DNA from: Epinephelus fuscoguttatus
Lineage: Eukaryota > Chordata > Actinopteri > Perciformes > Serranidae
Assembly: GCF_011397635.1 (NCBI RefSeq)
Contig: NC_064753.1
Span: 43,396,322 to 43,460,321 of the forward strand
DNA: 64,000 nt
Direction of reading: 5' to 3'
Part shown: piece by piece, positions 24,181 through 35,444 of the stretch
Numbering within the stretch: the first letter of the stretch is position 1
Layout of the letters: each line of letters begins with the position of its first letter
Notes under the pieces: model-generated
Told to the model about the DNA's origin: nothing
The model's database searches: none
The model's input: the letters and a program-made list of their open reading frames with translations, nothing else
Made by a program: the position numbers and the translations under genes

Positions 24181-24837
24181 AAAGGTCCAGTGTGTAGGAT
24201 TCAGTGAGATATATTGGCAGAAATGGAATATAATGTAATAAGTGTGTTTTCTTTAGTGCATAATCACCTAATGAGTCATCCTGTTTTCGTTACCTTACAA
24301 TGAGCCATTTGTATCTACTAAGGAAGAGGGTCCTTGTCTACCTAGATCGCCATACTACACCGCCATGTTGCTACACAAGTTCAGAACAGACAAACCAAAC
24401 ACTGGCTCTAGATAGGGCTTTTTGCATTTTCGCATCCGTCTCTGTAGTTAGCAGCTCCTCTGCGATGACAGCATCGGAAAAACCCTGACTTTTTAATGTG
24501 AAACTGCTTTATTCAGTGTTTTTACCACTTTAAATCACCGTGCTTGTTTCTTTTTGAGAGGAAGAGTCGTCTGCAGATATTCGGGCTCCGTCCTGTCTCT
24601 GACATGCTGCACAGCTTTGGACAAACTCGGACAAACATGTAACATGAAGCTGTATGTTTTTATCACTTAAAATCACCTGGTCTGTTTGTTTTGGAGAGGA
24701 GGAGATCTCTGCAGATAGTTTCACGGATAAATTAACAGTGAAAGAATTGTAAGAAGTTTCAGCTGACTGCAATCTGCAATCATAACCACTAGATGCCACT
24801 AAATCCTAAATCCTAAATCGCACACACTGTTCCTTTA
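24181..24837 (+). mobile_element. MITE family A copy (AAAGGTCCAGTGTGTAGGAT ends)
   Basis: The left end AAAGGTCCAGTGTGTAGG and the right end, reverse complemented TAAAGGAACAGTGTGTGCG, are terminal inverted repeats. Internal markers are GATCGCC..ACACCGCCATGTTGC and a GTTTTGGAGAGGA block. The right end carries AGATGCCACTAAATCC. The same family occurs at 41264-43097, 50100-50398 and 51141-52086. Confidence 0.7.
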
Positions 24838-25985
24838 ACTTTCGGTAATAGAGCGAACAAGCATATTTCCAAAAATGTTGAATTATTATTTTAATGCCTT
24901 GTACAGTTGGCTACAATCTGTGTCTTTACTCACCAATAATTTTTCAAATATTGTTGCTCATTAGCTTTTTTTAATCATACTGTATGATTGGTGCAGTGAT
25001 ACATGTTAATGTCTAAGTTGCCTTAATCAGCAGGACCTTTTGGCTTGAAGAAGACTTTATATAAAGACTCAACAAGAATATAAAATATTCTTTCACTTGG
25101 AACAAAAGTCAAACAACAGCAGTGAAATCAGTGCACGCTTTTCTTCTGCAGAACTGCGTGTTTTTATCTCAAACTGAGGACATCTGCCTTAAAATTCAGA
25201 AAACCAGAATCCTGAAAGGCCGAGCTGATGAACATCTTTACAGAGAAATGAGAGGAATATTATATCAGCTCTCTGTCTGGGCGTACACTGCAGCCTGTCA
25301 CTGTTTCTATGATACAGCTTGGGAAAGGCTTGTTTCTAGCCAAAAGCAGGTGCAGCTCCTGAGTCTGCGGATTGTTAGCATCTTATTAATCCAGAGACGT
25401 GGAAAAACCTGAGGCCCCTGCTAATGACAGAGTGCTCGCTCATTAACATGAGAAGCTGTTAATTACAGTGTTGTAACTTGGCAACGTACCAGCTTTGTTC
25501 TAACGTGATCTACTTTAGTATTGACAGCATCTAATTCAGGCTAAGTGTATAATGTGCTGTCAGCATTAGTGTGATGAAGGAATTTCATTGATAAAATTAT
25601 GATGTTATGATTTATTGTAGTATTTTGTGTCTGCTCTGAGAGCAGTGATGACCAGTGGTCTTAGTAGGGGAGCAGGACTATTTGCTTCTATGTAAAATCT
25701 TTTTTTTTCTTGCTTTCTTTAAAGTATGAAGAGTCTGGACAATGAAATATTTATTTTTATTGCTTGTAAAATGAGATATAAAAGCTAAAATATGGTGAAA
25801 AAATGAGGAGAATAATGTCACCAAACAGACAAATATGGGCTTGTTGTGACAGTTTAGTAACTTTTTAAGGACTGCAAAATTGTTGTACCACCATGTATAT
25901 TTTCCTTATTTTTAAAGTTTTTTTTGTCTTTGTGCCAGTGATAGCCGTGGCTTGAGGCGTAATGTTTTCAGGTTGTCTGTATGTC
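24838..25985. other. No gene recognised
   Basis: No exon or repeat could be assigned. The 96-codon ORF at 25122-25412 has no family motif and no convincing flanking splice sites; I treat it as chance. Confidence 0.4.
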
Positions 25986-26350
25986 CTGAGTTCCTGGTTT
26001 GAAGCCTGGGGTGAGTGAACCCTTCTGCGCGGAGTTTGCATGTTTTCCTCGTGTCAGTGTAGGTTTTCTCCCGGTACTCCAATAATCTGTCCATCCATCC
26101 GTCCCAATCTTGTGGATGTGATATCTTGAGAATGCTTCTTGAAAATTTCTTAAACATTGGCACAAACGTCCACTTGGACTCAAAGATGAACCAATTAGAT
26201 TGGTCAAAGGTCAAGGTCACTGTGACTTCTCTAAACTCTAAAATTTCACACAAATGTCTAACAGGATATAATGATGATGTGATTTTATATCCACAAGATC
26301 AACTTCACTGTGGCATCATTTTCTTTTGCAGGAACACTTTTCTGGCCATT
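25986..26350 (+). repeat. SINE fragment followed by another dispersed repeat
   Basis: 25990-26078 matches the mid part of the L2-tailed SINE at 39875-40252 (GAACCCTTCTGCGCGGAGTT, GTTTTCTCCCGGTACTCC). From 26085 (GTCCATCCATCCGTCCCAAT, GATATCTTGAGAATGC, CAAAGGTCAAGGTCACTGTG) it looks like a second common fish repeat. Confidence 0.55.
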
Positions 26351-27924
26351 ACCTAACGAACTAGCTGTGTGGCATCACAGTGTGTGCAGATGAACGGTGT
26401 TTGGCTTTGCCCCTGTACCACCAGCAGTCAGACCTCTGCCAACGGACTGTTGGGGATCTCCAGGAGAAGTCAAATACTGTTCTTACACAGCTGGTTACAC
26501 CACTTCCCTTCACTGGTTCCTGTACAGCAGGGTCAGTCTTTTTTTCACTTTTCTAATCATTGAACAGCAAAAGCAGCATGTGTATACATTCAGTGGGCTA
26601 TATCTTCAGTAGCTAGCTAGCTAACCCTACACTTTTCAGGGTTTGATTTTGGTTTTGGAACAGGGAAGAAACGTATATCTTTTTCCAACCTCTGCAGGTA
26701 ACGAGTATCATTAATACACGACGTGCCCCAGGCACAACATTTAGCTCCACATCCACAAAACCAGCCTGAAAATGAAGGAAATCTGAAACGACCGCATTAG
26801 AGTCAATGGAGCACAGCTGTGTTGTTGTCGGACCGTGGTCTGAGCAGCCCGATGCTATGTTATAATTGGTTAGTCTTTGTCTGGGGCGGGACTTAGCGAA
26901 GGGTCAGTTATAATTTCTCATAAACTGATACTCCAGAAATGTAATATTACACTTCCATAAAGTTGGAGGGCCCACAACAGGCAGATTAAACAAAGTCAAC
27001 ACAGTCAAAATCCAAGTTGCAGGGAGATATTCTGACTTTTAGTCCCAAATATGGGTCAGACTCCGAAAGCAGTAGATTATACATTTCCAGTAGTGCAACT
27101 CTATATTTTTTTCCAAACTTTAGAGATCCAAAGAGGACATTCTTCAGTGTTTTCACAGGGTGAGTAGTACTCCTAATAACGAGTAAACTGTACTTAAAAT
27201 GGGTCGAGGGACCCTTCATATTGTCTCAGAAAGAGGATGTAGATAACAACGGCTGTATCAGAAATCAGTATTTAACATTTTTGCTGTGTAGTCAAATCTA
27301 GAGTGATTTTAAATGAAACTGTAAAACACTTGTATTTAAAAAGCATCAATATTTCAGCCAGCCAGTAGAGTAAGGGTCAAAGCCAAAGTGCCCTCCTAAC
27401 AAGAGAGACAATCAATGAAATGATTAATGATAGGACCTAGTGGAACACAATGATCAATGACAGAAGAAAGAGTTTGGAGATGATATAAGATGTGGGAAAA
27501 TTACAAAGTATTTTTGTACTTGTATGACAGCAGCATACTGAAGCAGCATCAGGAAGAAAATATATGAGAGGGAGTTGAATTATTTCTCAGAGAGACAAGT
27601 CTACAGATTATTGTTTGGGGGTAAAGGGGTTGAGTGTAGACGCCAGAGTGACCCTGGAGCTGAAGTTGTTCTAATCTGCGTCTTGTATCGGAGTACAAGC
27701 TGCCATGTAGAGATGGACTGTGGCCTGAGGATGCTGCTTTTCTGAGCCTGTACTGTATCACTACATCAACATTTATTCCAATACAAACACCCCGAGGTTC
27801 ACGGCCAGCAGAGGAGAGCAGGAAAGATGACAGAGCTCGATGTCAACTTTTTGAGGCATTTGTCCTTCAGACAAGTAAATTTATCCCTCACTTGTTACAG
27901 GCACAGACAATGATGATGATTTAG
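26351..27924. repeat. Mostly unassigned; transposon end fragment at about 26690-26935
   Basis: 26790-26920 (GAGTCAATGGAGCACAGC, ATAATTGGTTAGTCT, GGGGCGGGACTTAGCGAAGG) resembles the right end of the element at 28501-29540 (TGATTGGCTCG..GGGCGGGACTTAGGCATAGG), so I call it a relic of the same family. The rest shows no gene. Confidence 0.35.
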
Positions 27925-28500
27925 CAGTGTTGTTGTCAAGACCACCTAAACTGAGACAAGTCATGACCAGGACCAGAGTGTATCAAGGCCGAGACAAGAC
28001 CAAGACTTTAGACACTCCTGAAATTGATCTGAAACATCCACATCCTCATAAAAACACCCGCAGAAAACAAGTAAATATTCCTCATTATTCACCTCTTTTA
28101 TTGGCATATTGCAGAGGTGTCCAGACTTTACTGAATGGGGGCCAGATAATCTGAAAATACCTGGGGGCCATATTTTATGGGCTCTTTAAAAGAATAACAT
28201 GCAAATGAAACCAAGGCAATTATTTTGTCTTTCAATGCAAAAGTATTTTACTGTCCACCGCCCCTCATTGTTGATGCTACACCTCTCTGCTGTGACCATG
28301 TCTGTAGGAATTGTTTGTTGCTACCCAGCCATCATTTGTATATGGGGCCTAAATGGGATTTGGGGTCTATGGGTTCGATATTGGCCCCAAGCCAATTGCC
28401 TGCATGGGTGGATTTACCCAGGTGGGCTCAAGAAGAGATGTCCATTTTGGTCACATACCCAAAAGTGTGGGGCGCACCTGAGTAAATCCAGCTGTGTGGG

Positions 28501-29540
28501 CAATTGACCTATGGCTAAGCCACGCCCCCCTCCATGCACTCAGACAAACCGTCAACATTCAGTGACCGGTGCTATGGCAGGTGTCACAGTACACGACATT
28601 TCGCAGGAGGCAATTGATGATTTTTGGGGAGATGTCATTGAGAAGTAACCAAAAGGGCCTGACCTATGCATTGGAGGGATATATTCACCATTTTATTGTT
28701 GAGAGGGTCGATGAAAAGCTTAAATTACAAGCCAAAATTTACAGGTGACGGTGTAAGCGTAATAATCCGGATCTTGTTGCCGTCGCCATCAAAGACAACA
28801 AGTTAGTTTAGTTAGTTAATTTAGTTTGGTGCTACAGTATTTACACTGAATCATTCAGCATAACGTTTGCCAACCTTTGTTATCTCTGCGATTACAGATA
28901 AGTTAATGAAGCTAAGCTCCAGAAGTTAACGTTAGCTTAACTAGAGCCCTTTGGACAACAGCTAACAATGATGTACGATCACCAAAGTACAAAACTAGAA
29001 CAAAATAGGCTAATGAACTCCCAGCAAACAAGGTGACATGATGAACAACGCAGCTAGGAGCTAACGTTAGGCTAACTTTAGCTAACGTTAGCTAGAGATG
29101 TTAAAGATAACTTTATATTTCTTTCCAGCAAAGTGACAATATGTTGCCTCAAACACAATGTTGACTTACCTTAGAACAGATGTAGACATCATTGTTAATC
29201 TTATTCACGTTGAGTTGATGTTGTGGTCTAACGTTACCGCACAACTTTATCCAAAGGAGACACTTTTCTCGGTTGAGATGTGGTTTAAAGGGTAAAAAAT
29301 ACACCTCGTCACCCAGCCTCTCAGGATACCTTGTGTCGGAGTTGCATGTAGCATGCACACTGTTTGACCATTTTTAAACTTCAAATCTCAGAAAAAGCTC
29401 ATAAAACTGAACAAAACTGACTTTCTGTAATGCATTTCAATGGACGTCCAGGCAGAGAATGTCAGAGTGTATGGGAATGGCTATACGCACTGTGATTGGC
29501 TCGTCGCGTTTGAGGGCGGGACTTAGGCATAGGTCAATTA
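28501..29540. mobile_element. Inner element with AATTGACCTATG inverted ends and a coding relic
   Basis: The left end CAATTGACCTATGGCTAAGC and the right end, reverse complemented AATTGACCTATGCCTAAGTC, are inverted repeats followed by C-rich and CGCCC sequence. The interior holds a degenerate coding block (28574-28803). GCTAACGTTAGC palindromes are dense at 29050-29100. Confidence 0.6.
28574..28803 (+). pseudogene. Degenerate coding block resembling the N-terminus of fish SWIM-finger transposon-type proteins
   Basis: From the ATG at 28574 the + strand reads MAGVTVHDISQEAIDDFWGD, ends at a stop, then continues in another frame from 28653: KGLTYALEGYIHHFIVERVD, QAKIYR, an in-frame TGA, and RNNPDLVAVAIKDNK. 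The order (acidic FWGD/IEK start, KG..Y..GY(V/I) segment, A+IYR, then a basic/asparagine segment) resembles, from memory, the beginning of multi-copy fish proteins that carry a SWIM zinc finger further on. The frameshift and stop make it non-functional, and no SWIM finger (CxCx..CxH) remains. The family call is an inference; the presence of constrained-looking coding sequence within the element is what I can see. Confidence 0.4.
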
Positions 29541-30493
29541 ACATGTGACCAATATGGAACCCGTGGACATTCCCAAATAGGGCACATATTTCAACCCATT
29601 TACTACCCACATGGGCCCCACATACAAATGTTGGCTGGGTAGGTATCCATTCGTCTGCTTGTTTACTGTTTGTGTATGAAAACACATTAGTTCCTGTATG
29701 TCTGTAAACAGCTGTCACTGTGAGGGGGAACAGAAAAAATGCAAAGTGAACTTCCTTGATTAACCAAGATTGTGTGGTAGACCGCATGTTGTATAGACAG
29801 ACCACAGGCTGTCTAAAAGGAGCCCAGGAGCCTTGATTGGCCCCCTTGACTGTGATATGCCTGCCATACTGTATATATGTGTGTTTGTATAAGTGTATCA
29901 TGAGAAATGTCTGGAAACATGGATCCAAAAAGTCTGGGACCTCAATCAGATGGAACAAATTACATAGTTATTAAGACCACAAAAATGTGTCTTTGCTACA
30001 CGATGGAGTCTGATGGCTTTATGAATACTATGAGGTTTATCATCCAGTGGGACTCTGCTAAACTTGTACTTTTACATTCCCTACATGCACATATCACATA
30101 CATTCACTATATGTCCAAGTCTGTAGAACAATTGTTGCACCTATAGGTTATCTGTGTGATTATAATGTGAAGTGGACAATAATTATTACTATTTTTCATT
30201 ATTTTTATTTCATTTTTTATTTCAAAGTTATTATTTTTATTATTACTCTAAAGGAAAAAGGATATTTATACAAAATCATCAAATTTCCATGGGTAAACAA
30301 ATACAAACTCTGAAAGGGGCTGTAATCAACTTAACTGTCTTTATTCAATGCTCCTTTTTTGCACAGTGATGTCCCAGCAGTTGTGGTGCTGATGGTCTTA
30401 AAATAAAATTCAGAGTCCTCTTTGTCCAAGACTGAGACAAGGCCGAGTAAAAATAGTCACGAGACAAAGACTGAGCGAGTACTACAACACTAG

Positions 30494-30990
30494 TGAGTGT
30501 CACCATTTCTGAGCAGACATTTTATGCAAAGTCTTCCAAGTCTTGGCAATCCAAATAGAACAAGAGAAAGCAAAAAAACATTTAAAAAAATGTATTTTAA
30601 CGTGTCACATTAAGTGCCAGACAAACCTTCTGCACACGGTGCTTAATGAAAAATATCTGGAAACTTTGATGAAGAATGAGTTTGTTTCAACGGGGGAAGC
30701 CAAAGAGAGGCAAAACAAACATTCAAAGCATCTAAAAAAACATGAACGCAACTCTTACCTTAACTGCTTTTACTGTGTAGCAGTCAGGAATCTACTGTAC
30801 TTACATGGGCTTTGTTACTCAAAGTAAAGTTTGAAGATGCAGAAATGCAATGCTTTGGAGTGATATTTTAATATTAAAAACTTACAAATTTTAATTTAAG
30901 TAGTTGCCAGTACTTGTTGCAGTATTTTGTGTTAGCTCTGTTTGTTTTCTGGAATATTGGTACTTTAATCCACCCATATTGTTGGGTTGT
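30494..30990. other. No gene recognised
   Basis: The Lys-rich ORF at 30543-30827 has low-complexity composition and no domain. No repeat boundaries are visible. Confidence 0.4.
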
Positions 30991-31871
30991 TAAGCAGGAT
31001 TTATACTTCTGCATTGAATTGACACCGTACCCACATCGTAGGCTCTGCATTGACGTAGAATCTACATCGTAGCCTGACATGCACCTCCCCAGAAATGTAA
31101 CTGCACATCCCGGTGACGCAGACCTCCTGTCTATTTTTGTAAGCTGAAACCATTTCCGTCCGTGGAAACAAAGCTTGTATTTACTTCAATTTCACAGATG
31201 AGAAACAGTATTGTGAAGACAATAAAGCCTCCACAAAAATAGCATTTTAAGTCTTGTGTGTGATTTATCCTGGCTTCATATGAGCAGAGGAAATCTCTGC
31301 TAGTTGCTAGGCTAATTTATACAATGTAAAATGCCTTAGGTTTGTGCTAGTAACGTTAGCATGTTATATTTGTTTGGAAAACGTGTTTAGTATAAGACAG
31401 TTGTTTTGTCAGTGAACCTTGTGAGTCGTAATGGAGCCGAATTTTGTACCGTTACCTATGTTAAATGTTGCCGTTGTTCCTGGCTTTATATGAGTTGAGG
31501 AAATGTTTGATAGCCGTTAAGCTAATTTATACAATGTAAAATACCATAGGCTCATGCTCTATTTGGGGGGGAAATGTGTCCAGCAATAGACAAGTGCTTT
31601 CTGTGAATGCTGCGAGTTATAGTGAAGCTGATTTGTACTTGTGTTTGAAACTGATGCTATTAAGCCATGTTTAATGTGTGTTTAAGGTGTGTTTTGTATC
31701 AACTAAACTTGACAGCACACACATCGCCAACTAGTGGTTTGGAGGTGTAACTGCAGAGTGACACAGACACACCACGCACAAGTATAAATGCTCATAACGG
31801 CGTAGGCCACGTGCAAAGGCTACGGCATAGGCTCTGCATAGAGTTGACACATAAGTATAAATCCCACTTTA
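30991..31871. mobile_element. Non-autonomous DNA element with GGATTTATACTT inverted ends
   Basis: The left end TAAGCAGGATTTATACTTCT and the right end, reverse complemented TAAAGTGGGATTTATACTTA, are inverted repeats; each is followed by GAATTGACAC/GTCAAC and a GGCTCTGCAT block. An internal direct duplication (TGGCTT.ATATGAG..GAGGAAAT at about 31270 and 31480, each followed by GCTAATTTATACAATGTAAAAT) accounts for much of the middle. Confidence 0.6.
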
Positions 31872-32044
31872 CAGTGACACCTATCGTGCCTGATCACACG
31901 CTTCCCGCTCAAAGCTCCCTCTTTGAAAAAAACAAAACAGCGGCAACTGTGTCTAGTTATAGTGATTCTAGTTATATTGGAGGGCAAATCACAGCCTTAT
32001 CATCTTAACTTTAAAAGTTGTGCGTTATGTGCAAAGAATCACCA

Positions 32045-32450
32045 CCCCTCAGCCTGAGGCCAGGATAGGGAGGAGTGTACTCTGTGGAGCAGAGTCATTG
32101 TGTCAGAGATGCTATAAAAGGACAAAGTACTTGATTTATAATCCAGGTACACGCCGATCCTGAAGGACTGAGGCCCTGACACTGTGGAGCTTCTTTTGTG
32201 GTGTCGGAAAGAGTAACCATTTGGGGAGCAGCCTAAAATCCAAGACTTGTTATTCTGTCGTAACTCAGAGTCACATGGCGATGATCTGCTGATGTCTTTG
32301 TATGACAACCACAGACCAAAACCAACCACTGAAACTGACCTCATCGCTCTCTGTGCAACACCTGCAGTGAGCAGAATAATATCCGTCACTGCCGCCGGTA
32401 TTCTTGTCAAATGGAGAAATATGTGAAGGCTGAGTTCACATTCAAACCGT
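32045..32450 (-). pseudogene. PRY-SPRY (B30.2) exon of a TRIM/NLR-type gene, broken
   Basis: The - strand reads SYKDISRSS, then NNKSWILGCSPNGYSFRHH, GPQSFRIGVYLDYKSSTL and SFYSISDTMTLLHRVHSSLS. This is the C-terminal half of a fish B30.2 domain (motifs NKSW, GVYLD, TLSFYS and TLLH.V). The preceding PRY part is visible only in another frame (PLTLDGLNVNSAFTYFS near 32440), so at least one frameshift separates PRY and SPRY. The domain end (usually QPLYPGF) degrades to WPQAEGW and a stop. B30.2 domains bind proteins or pathogen components in TRIM and NLR immune receptors. With the coiled-coil relic at 35190-35440 on the same strand it looks like the 3' end of a decayed TRIM gene. Confidence 0.75.
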
Positions 32451-32469
32451 CCAGGGTTAGAGGACAGCG

Positions 32470-33749
32470 ATCTGATGGAAGAACAAAGCAGGGGGAAAAA
32501 TCCAACCCTCTAATGTGCAGTTCATTATTAATGCACTGGTATATTGTTGAACTGCATAGAATTAATATTTAACTCACTTCCAGCATTAAAACTCCTCTCT
32601 GGTCTTTGGCACAAGTGGCAGCACAAAATCTATAACAGACAATGACCACTAAACCTGAATAAAACCACTGCATATCTCTGGATTTTTATATTTCTATCAG
32701 GTCCCTGTCCCTTAGTTGAGACTTACAGTCAGTCACAGCTTTGATTTGAACATTGAGGACAAACAACAGAGCCAGGTGGCCAGTCTGGACATTCACAGGA
32801 GGTGGAGAAGGAAAGTCTGGAAAGAATTCAATAAGTCAGACCAGGAAAAAAAATAAAATAAAAAGCAAAGAAATAGTTCAGAAGTTTGGAGTTGCCTGCC
32901 ACAAAAGCTCAATTGAGTACAGTCAGATGTTGGAGAGGACTACTCTTATTTTAGGGCTGTACTGAAAATCATTTTTTATATTTAAAGCTTCTGCTGAGGT
33001 TTTCAAATGAACCTTCGAATGACTGTCATCATAGTTTATGACATTATCACCCTAAAAAAAAATATCCTTGAACAAAATTAATTTGAATAAAGTGATTCTC
33101 TGGATTAAAAGAGTTCATTTTTACTTTATTAAATCAACTTTCTTTCATGAATAAATGTAAATTGTAGTGCTGCTAGACCGCACTGTTATTACATGTGAGT
33201 GCCTCTCTTTAGAAAACAAGTGGGAGAGCAAACAGTTTTTGACTGCAGTAAAAGTTTTTGAAAGGCTAAATGCCAACAAATATTGATGGACTGAAACGGA
33301 ATATTTTGTCAGATAAAAACATGTTGTAAATTTTGTAAATGATCTTTCTTGTTTCAATAAATTTCAACGTTAACGCTCTGGAGTTCGTGGAAATGTTTGG
33401 ATCACACCAGTTGGAAACAATCCTACGCAGCCATCACTGGAAACTATTTCTAATAACGTTAGTGTAGCCTTATTGTTATCTACAACCACTGGATGTCGAA
33501 AAAAGGAACAAGATTAGCCTCTCTCCCTCGGCTACAGGTAGCTTCTATCAGGTTTCTATCCATTCGTAAAGAAATGCACTTCCTGGAGACATCATCCGGA
33601 TACTGACGGATCTACGGATACCAGTCACATATGTAAGTGGAAATGAGATGTTATGAATGAAGCTTCAGACTATTTGGTACAGCCCTACTTATTTGTTTTT
33701 TAATGGCAGTTAATTAATTTCTTTTAGGTCGTAGAAAGTTGTCCTTAAA
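32470..33749. other. No gene recognised
   Basis: AT-rich sequence, with only short ORFs and no recognisable repeats apart from simple A-rich runs. Confidence 0.4.
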
Positions 33750-33760
33750 AATAGATGATG

Positions 33761-33875
33761 TTTGGGGCGTCGGTGGCGTAGTAGATAGAGCAGGCGCCCC
33801 ATATACAAGGCTGTTGCTACAGCAGCTTGGGTTTGACTCTAGGCTGTGAGCCCTTTGCTGCACGTCACTCCCTAC

Positions 33876-33910
<35 letters not shown>

Positions 33911-33929
33911 CCCCTTTCACGGGGGGTAC
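33761..33929 (+). mobile_element. tRNA-derived SINE (family B) with target duplication
   Basis: The body starts TTGGGGCGTCGGTGGCGTAG and contains GAGCAGGCGCCCC, CAAGGCTGTTGC and a decayed B box (GGGTTTGACTC), followed by a (TC)n tract. AATAGATGAT flanks both sides (33750-33759 and 33930-33939). A second copy in - orientation lies at 63151-63347. Confidence 0.85.
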
Positions 33930-33939
33930 AATAGATGAT

Positions 33940-35189
33940 ATTTTGTATGAAGGATTTATTTTCTACATTGAGAATAAAACACTATACAGGGGTAAGCCAG
34001 GTCGGGAACCTGCAGCTCCACTCCAATGGCCCCTCTCCAATGGCTTCCTGTGGCTTTGTTCTTAATTTTAATTTTCACGTGTCATTGCAGTAGGCATAAA
34101 GTTATTTATACATTATCCAGTTGTAAATATGTGTAACCTTTAGGCCTACAATAAATTTAAAAAATATATTTAAAAACATTTCGTCAACTAAAATGTGAGT
34201 CATAGAGAGAGTCATTAACATAACTAATAGGTCTAAATGAGCGTTCATTAATATGTTTTACTACTCGGTGGCTACTCTGCAGTGTATTTGGAACTTTAAC
34301 TTTGCAGAGTTGGCAGTGAAAGCAAATGAAGCTGTCCACACACTATTAAATTTTCTCCTCTCCACCAAGACTTTTACTTTTTTGGATGTGGAATCATAGC
34401 TAGGAAGACTTAGGACCAACCACCGCTCTTGTGGTTTGACAAAAATAGAGGGAAAAGGCGCCACGTTGTCGACATTTGAAGCAAATTTTAGTTGATGAAA
34501 TATTTAAACTTTATTTTTTAAATGTGGTTCATAGGTGCATATTTTGTCTAGGTCTACAACAATGATAAATGAACATGTTGAAAAAATACGTTATTAATTT
34601 CCACACGCTTTTTTTTTTTTTTTTTTTGGTCAAAGTCACAGGGAGCCGCTGGAGAGAGGCTAAAGAGCTGCATATGAGCCCAAAGAAAAACAGCTTCCCA
34701 AAATATTTAGAGCCCAGGCACGCCATTGTGGGTCAATAAAGAGCGAAGTTCACTTACACTTCCCTGGACTGGAAAACACTCAAAATCCAAGTTCCAGCAG
34801 TATTCTCCTCTGTCATGCATCACTGTGGGGACATCCACTGAATGGAGGTTTAAATCGTTTCATTTTTCTTCTTTTGGGGCCAAAAATACTTCAAAAGTAA
34901 CTAATACATTTAGTGTTTGAATTATAGTGTTTTTATCAAAGAAGTAGAGAAAATCATCAATATAACAGTTTATTCCAAACAAGCAGTGTGTGTGTATTAC
35001 TCTGGTATCACCATCAGTAGTGACACGTGTTGCAGTGTCATATTTGGCCAACAGATGTCACTTTTGAACAGTGTTTTCAGCTGTGCTTTGTCCTCAAGGA
35101 AAATTCACTGAGCTGAGTGCTTTGGCTGCACAACACTGATTATTCAGTCAGGTGGAACTGGCATAAAGGCAGACAGAATTACTGAAAAC
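33940..35189. other. No gene recognised
   Basis: AT-rich sequence with a T-run near 34609-34627. I see no exon or assignable repeat. Confidence 0.4.
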
Positions 35190-35440
35190 AGAGGGATAAA
35201 GTTGCTCCGCACCACACTGAAGGAAGTGGATATGTGGTCGTCTGTATGAGAAAGCTGTTTCTGTCCAGTGTGTCTCCACCTCAGCTAGGTGATCTCTTCC
35301 ACCAGCTGCAGGCGACTCAGTCTGCTCGCGGCCTTTGATCAGCTGCTCTGCTGAAGTGAGTTTTGTCTTTATGGAGGAGATCAGCTCACCGACCTTATCA
35401 GAGCTGTCCGCTGCAGCCTGCAGGCTGGCTACACCTCTGT
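35190..35440 (-). pseudogene. TRIM-type coiled-coil exon relic
   Basis: The - strand reads VASLQAAADSSDKVGELISS, then SAEQLIKGREQTES, in one frame, and LSHTDDHI in another near 35230, followed by HIHFLQ. The order S-DK...LI.SI, E.LI..+E.TE, LSHTDDHI(H)FLQ is the signature of the coiled-coil exon of fish TRIM proteins. Frame changes indicate a pseudogene. It lies about 2.7 kb upstream, in transcription sense, of the B30.2 exon at 32045-32450 on the same strand, consistent with one decayed TRIM gene. No RING or B-box exon was found further upstream. Confidence 0.6.
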
Positions 35441-35444
35441 TCAT

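Larger units (their letters stand above)
28321..29642. mobile_element. Middle element with CTACCCAGCC terminal inverted repeats
   Basis: CTACCCAGCCATCATTTGTA at 28321 is repeated in inverted form (CTACCCAGCCAACATTTGTA) ending at 29642, followed on both sides by TGGGGCC. The arms continue to a shared TTGGTCACAT and then meet the inner element. It could be an independent MITE that received the inner element, or the outer part of the same element. Confidence 0.6.
27925..30493. mobile_element. Outer DNA element of a three-level nest
   Basis: The left end (CAGTGTTGTTGTCAAGACCAC...GGCCGAGACAAGACCAAG) and the right end, reverse complemented (TAGTGTTGTAGTACTCGC...CTCGGCCTTGTCTCAGTC), are inverted counterparts of one non-autonomous family. 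Inside is a separate element with its own inverted ends at 28321-29642, and inside that another at 28501-29540. Confidence 0.55.

Noticed and set aside
25122-25412. 96-codon + strand ORF
   Set aside because: No motif or exon boundaries; looks like chance.
29437-29958. 173-codon - strand ORF
   Set aside because: It straddles the right ends of two transposons and the outer element, with no domain and no splice sites; open by chance.
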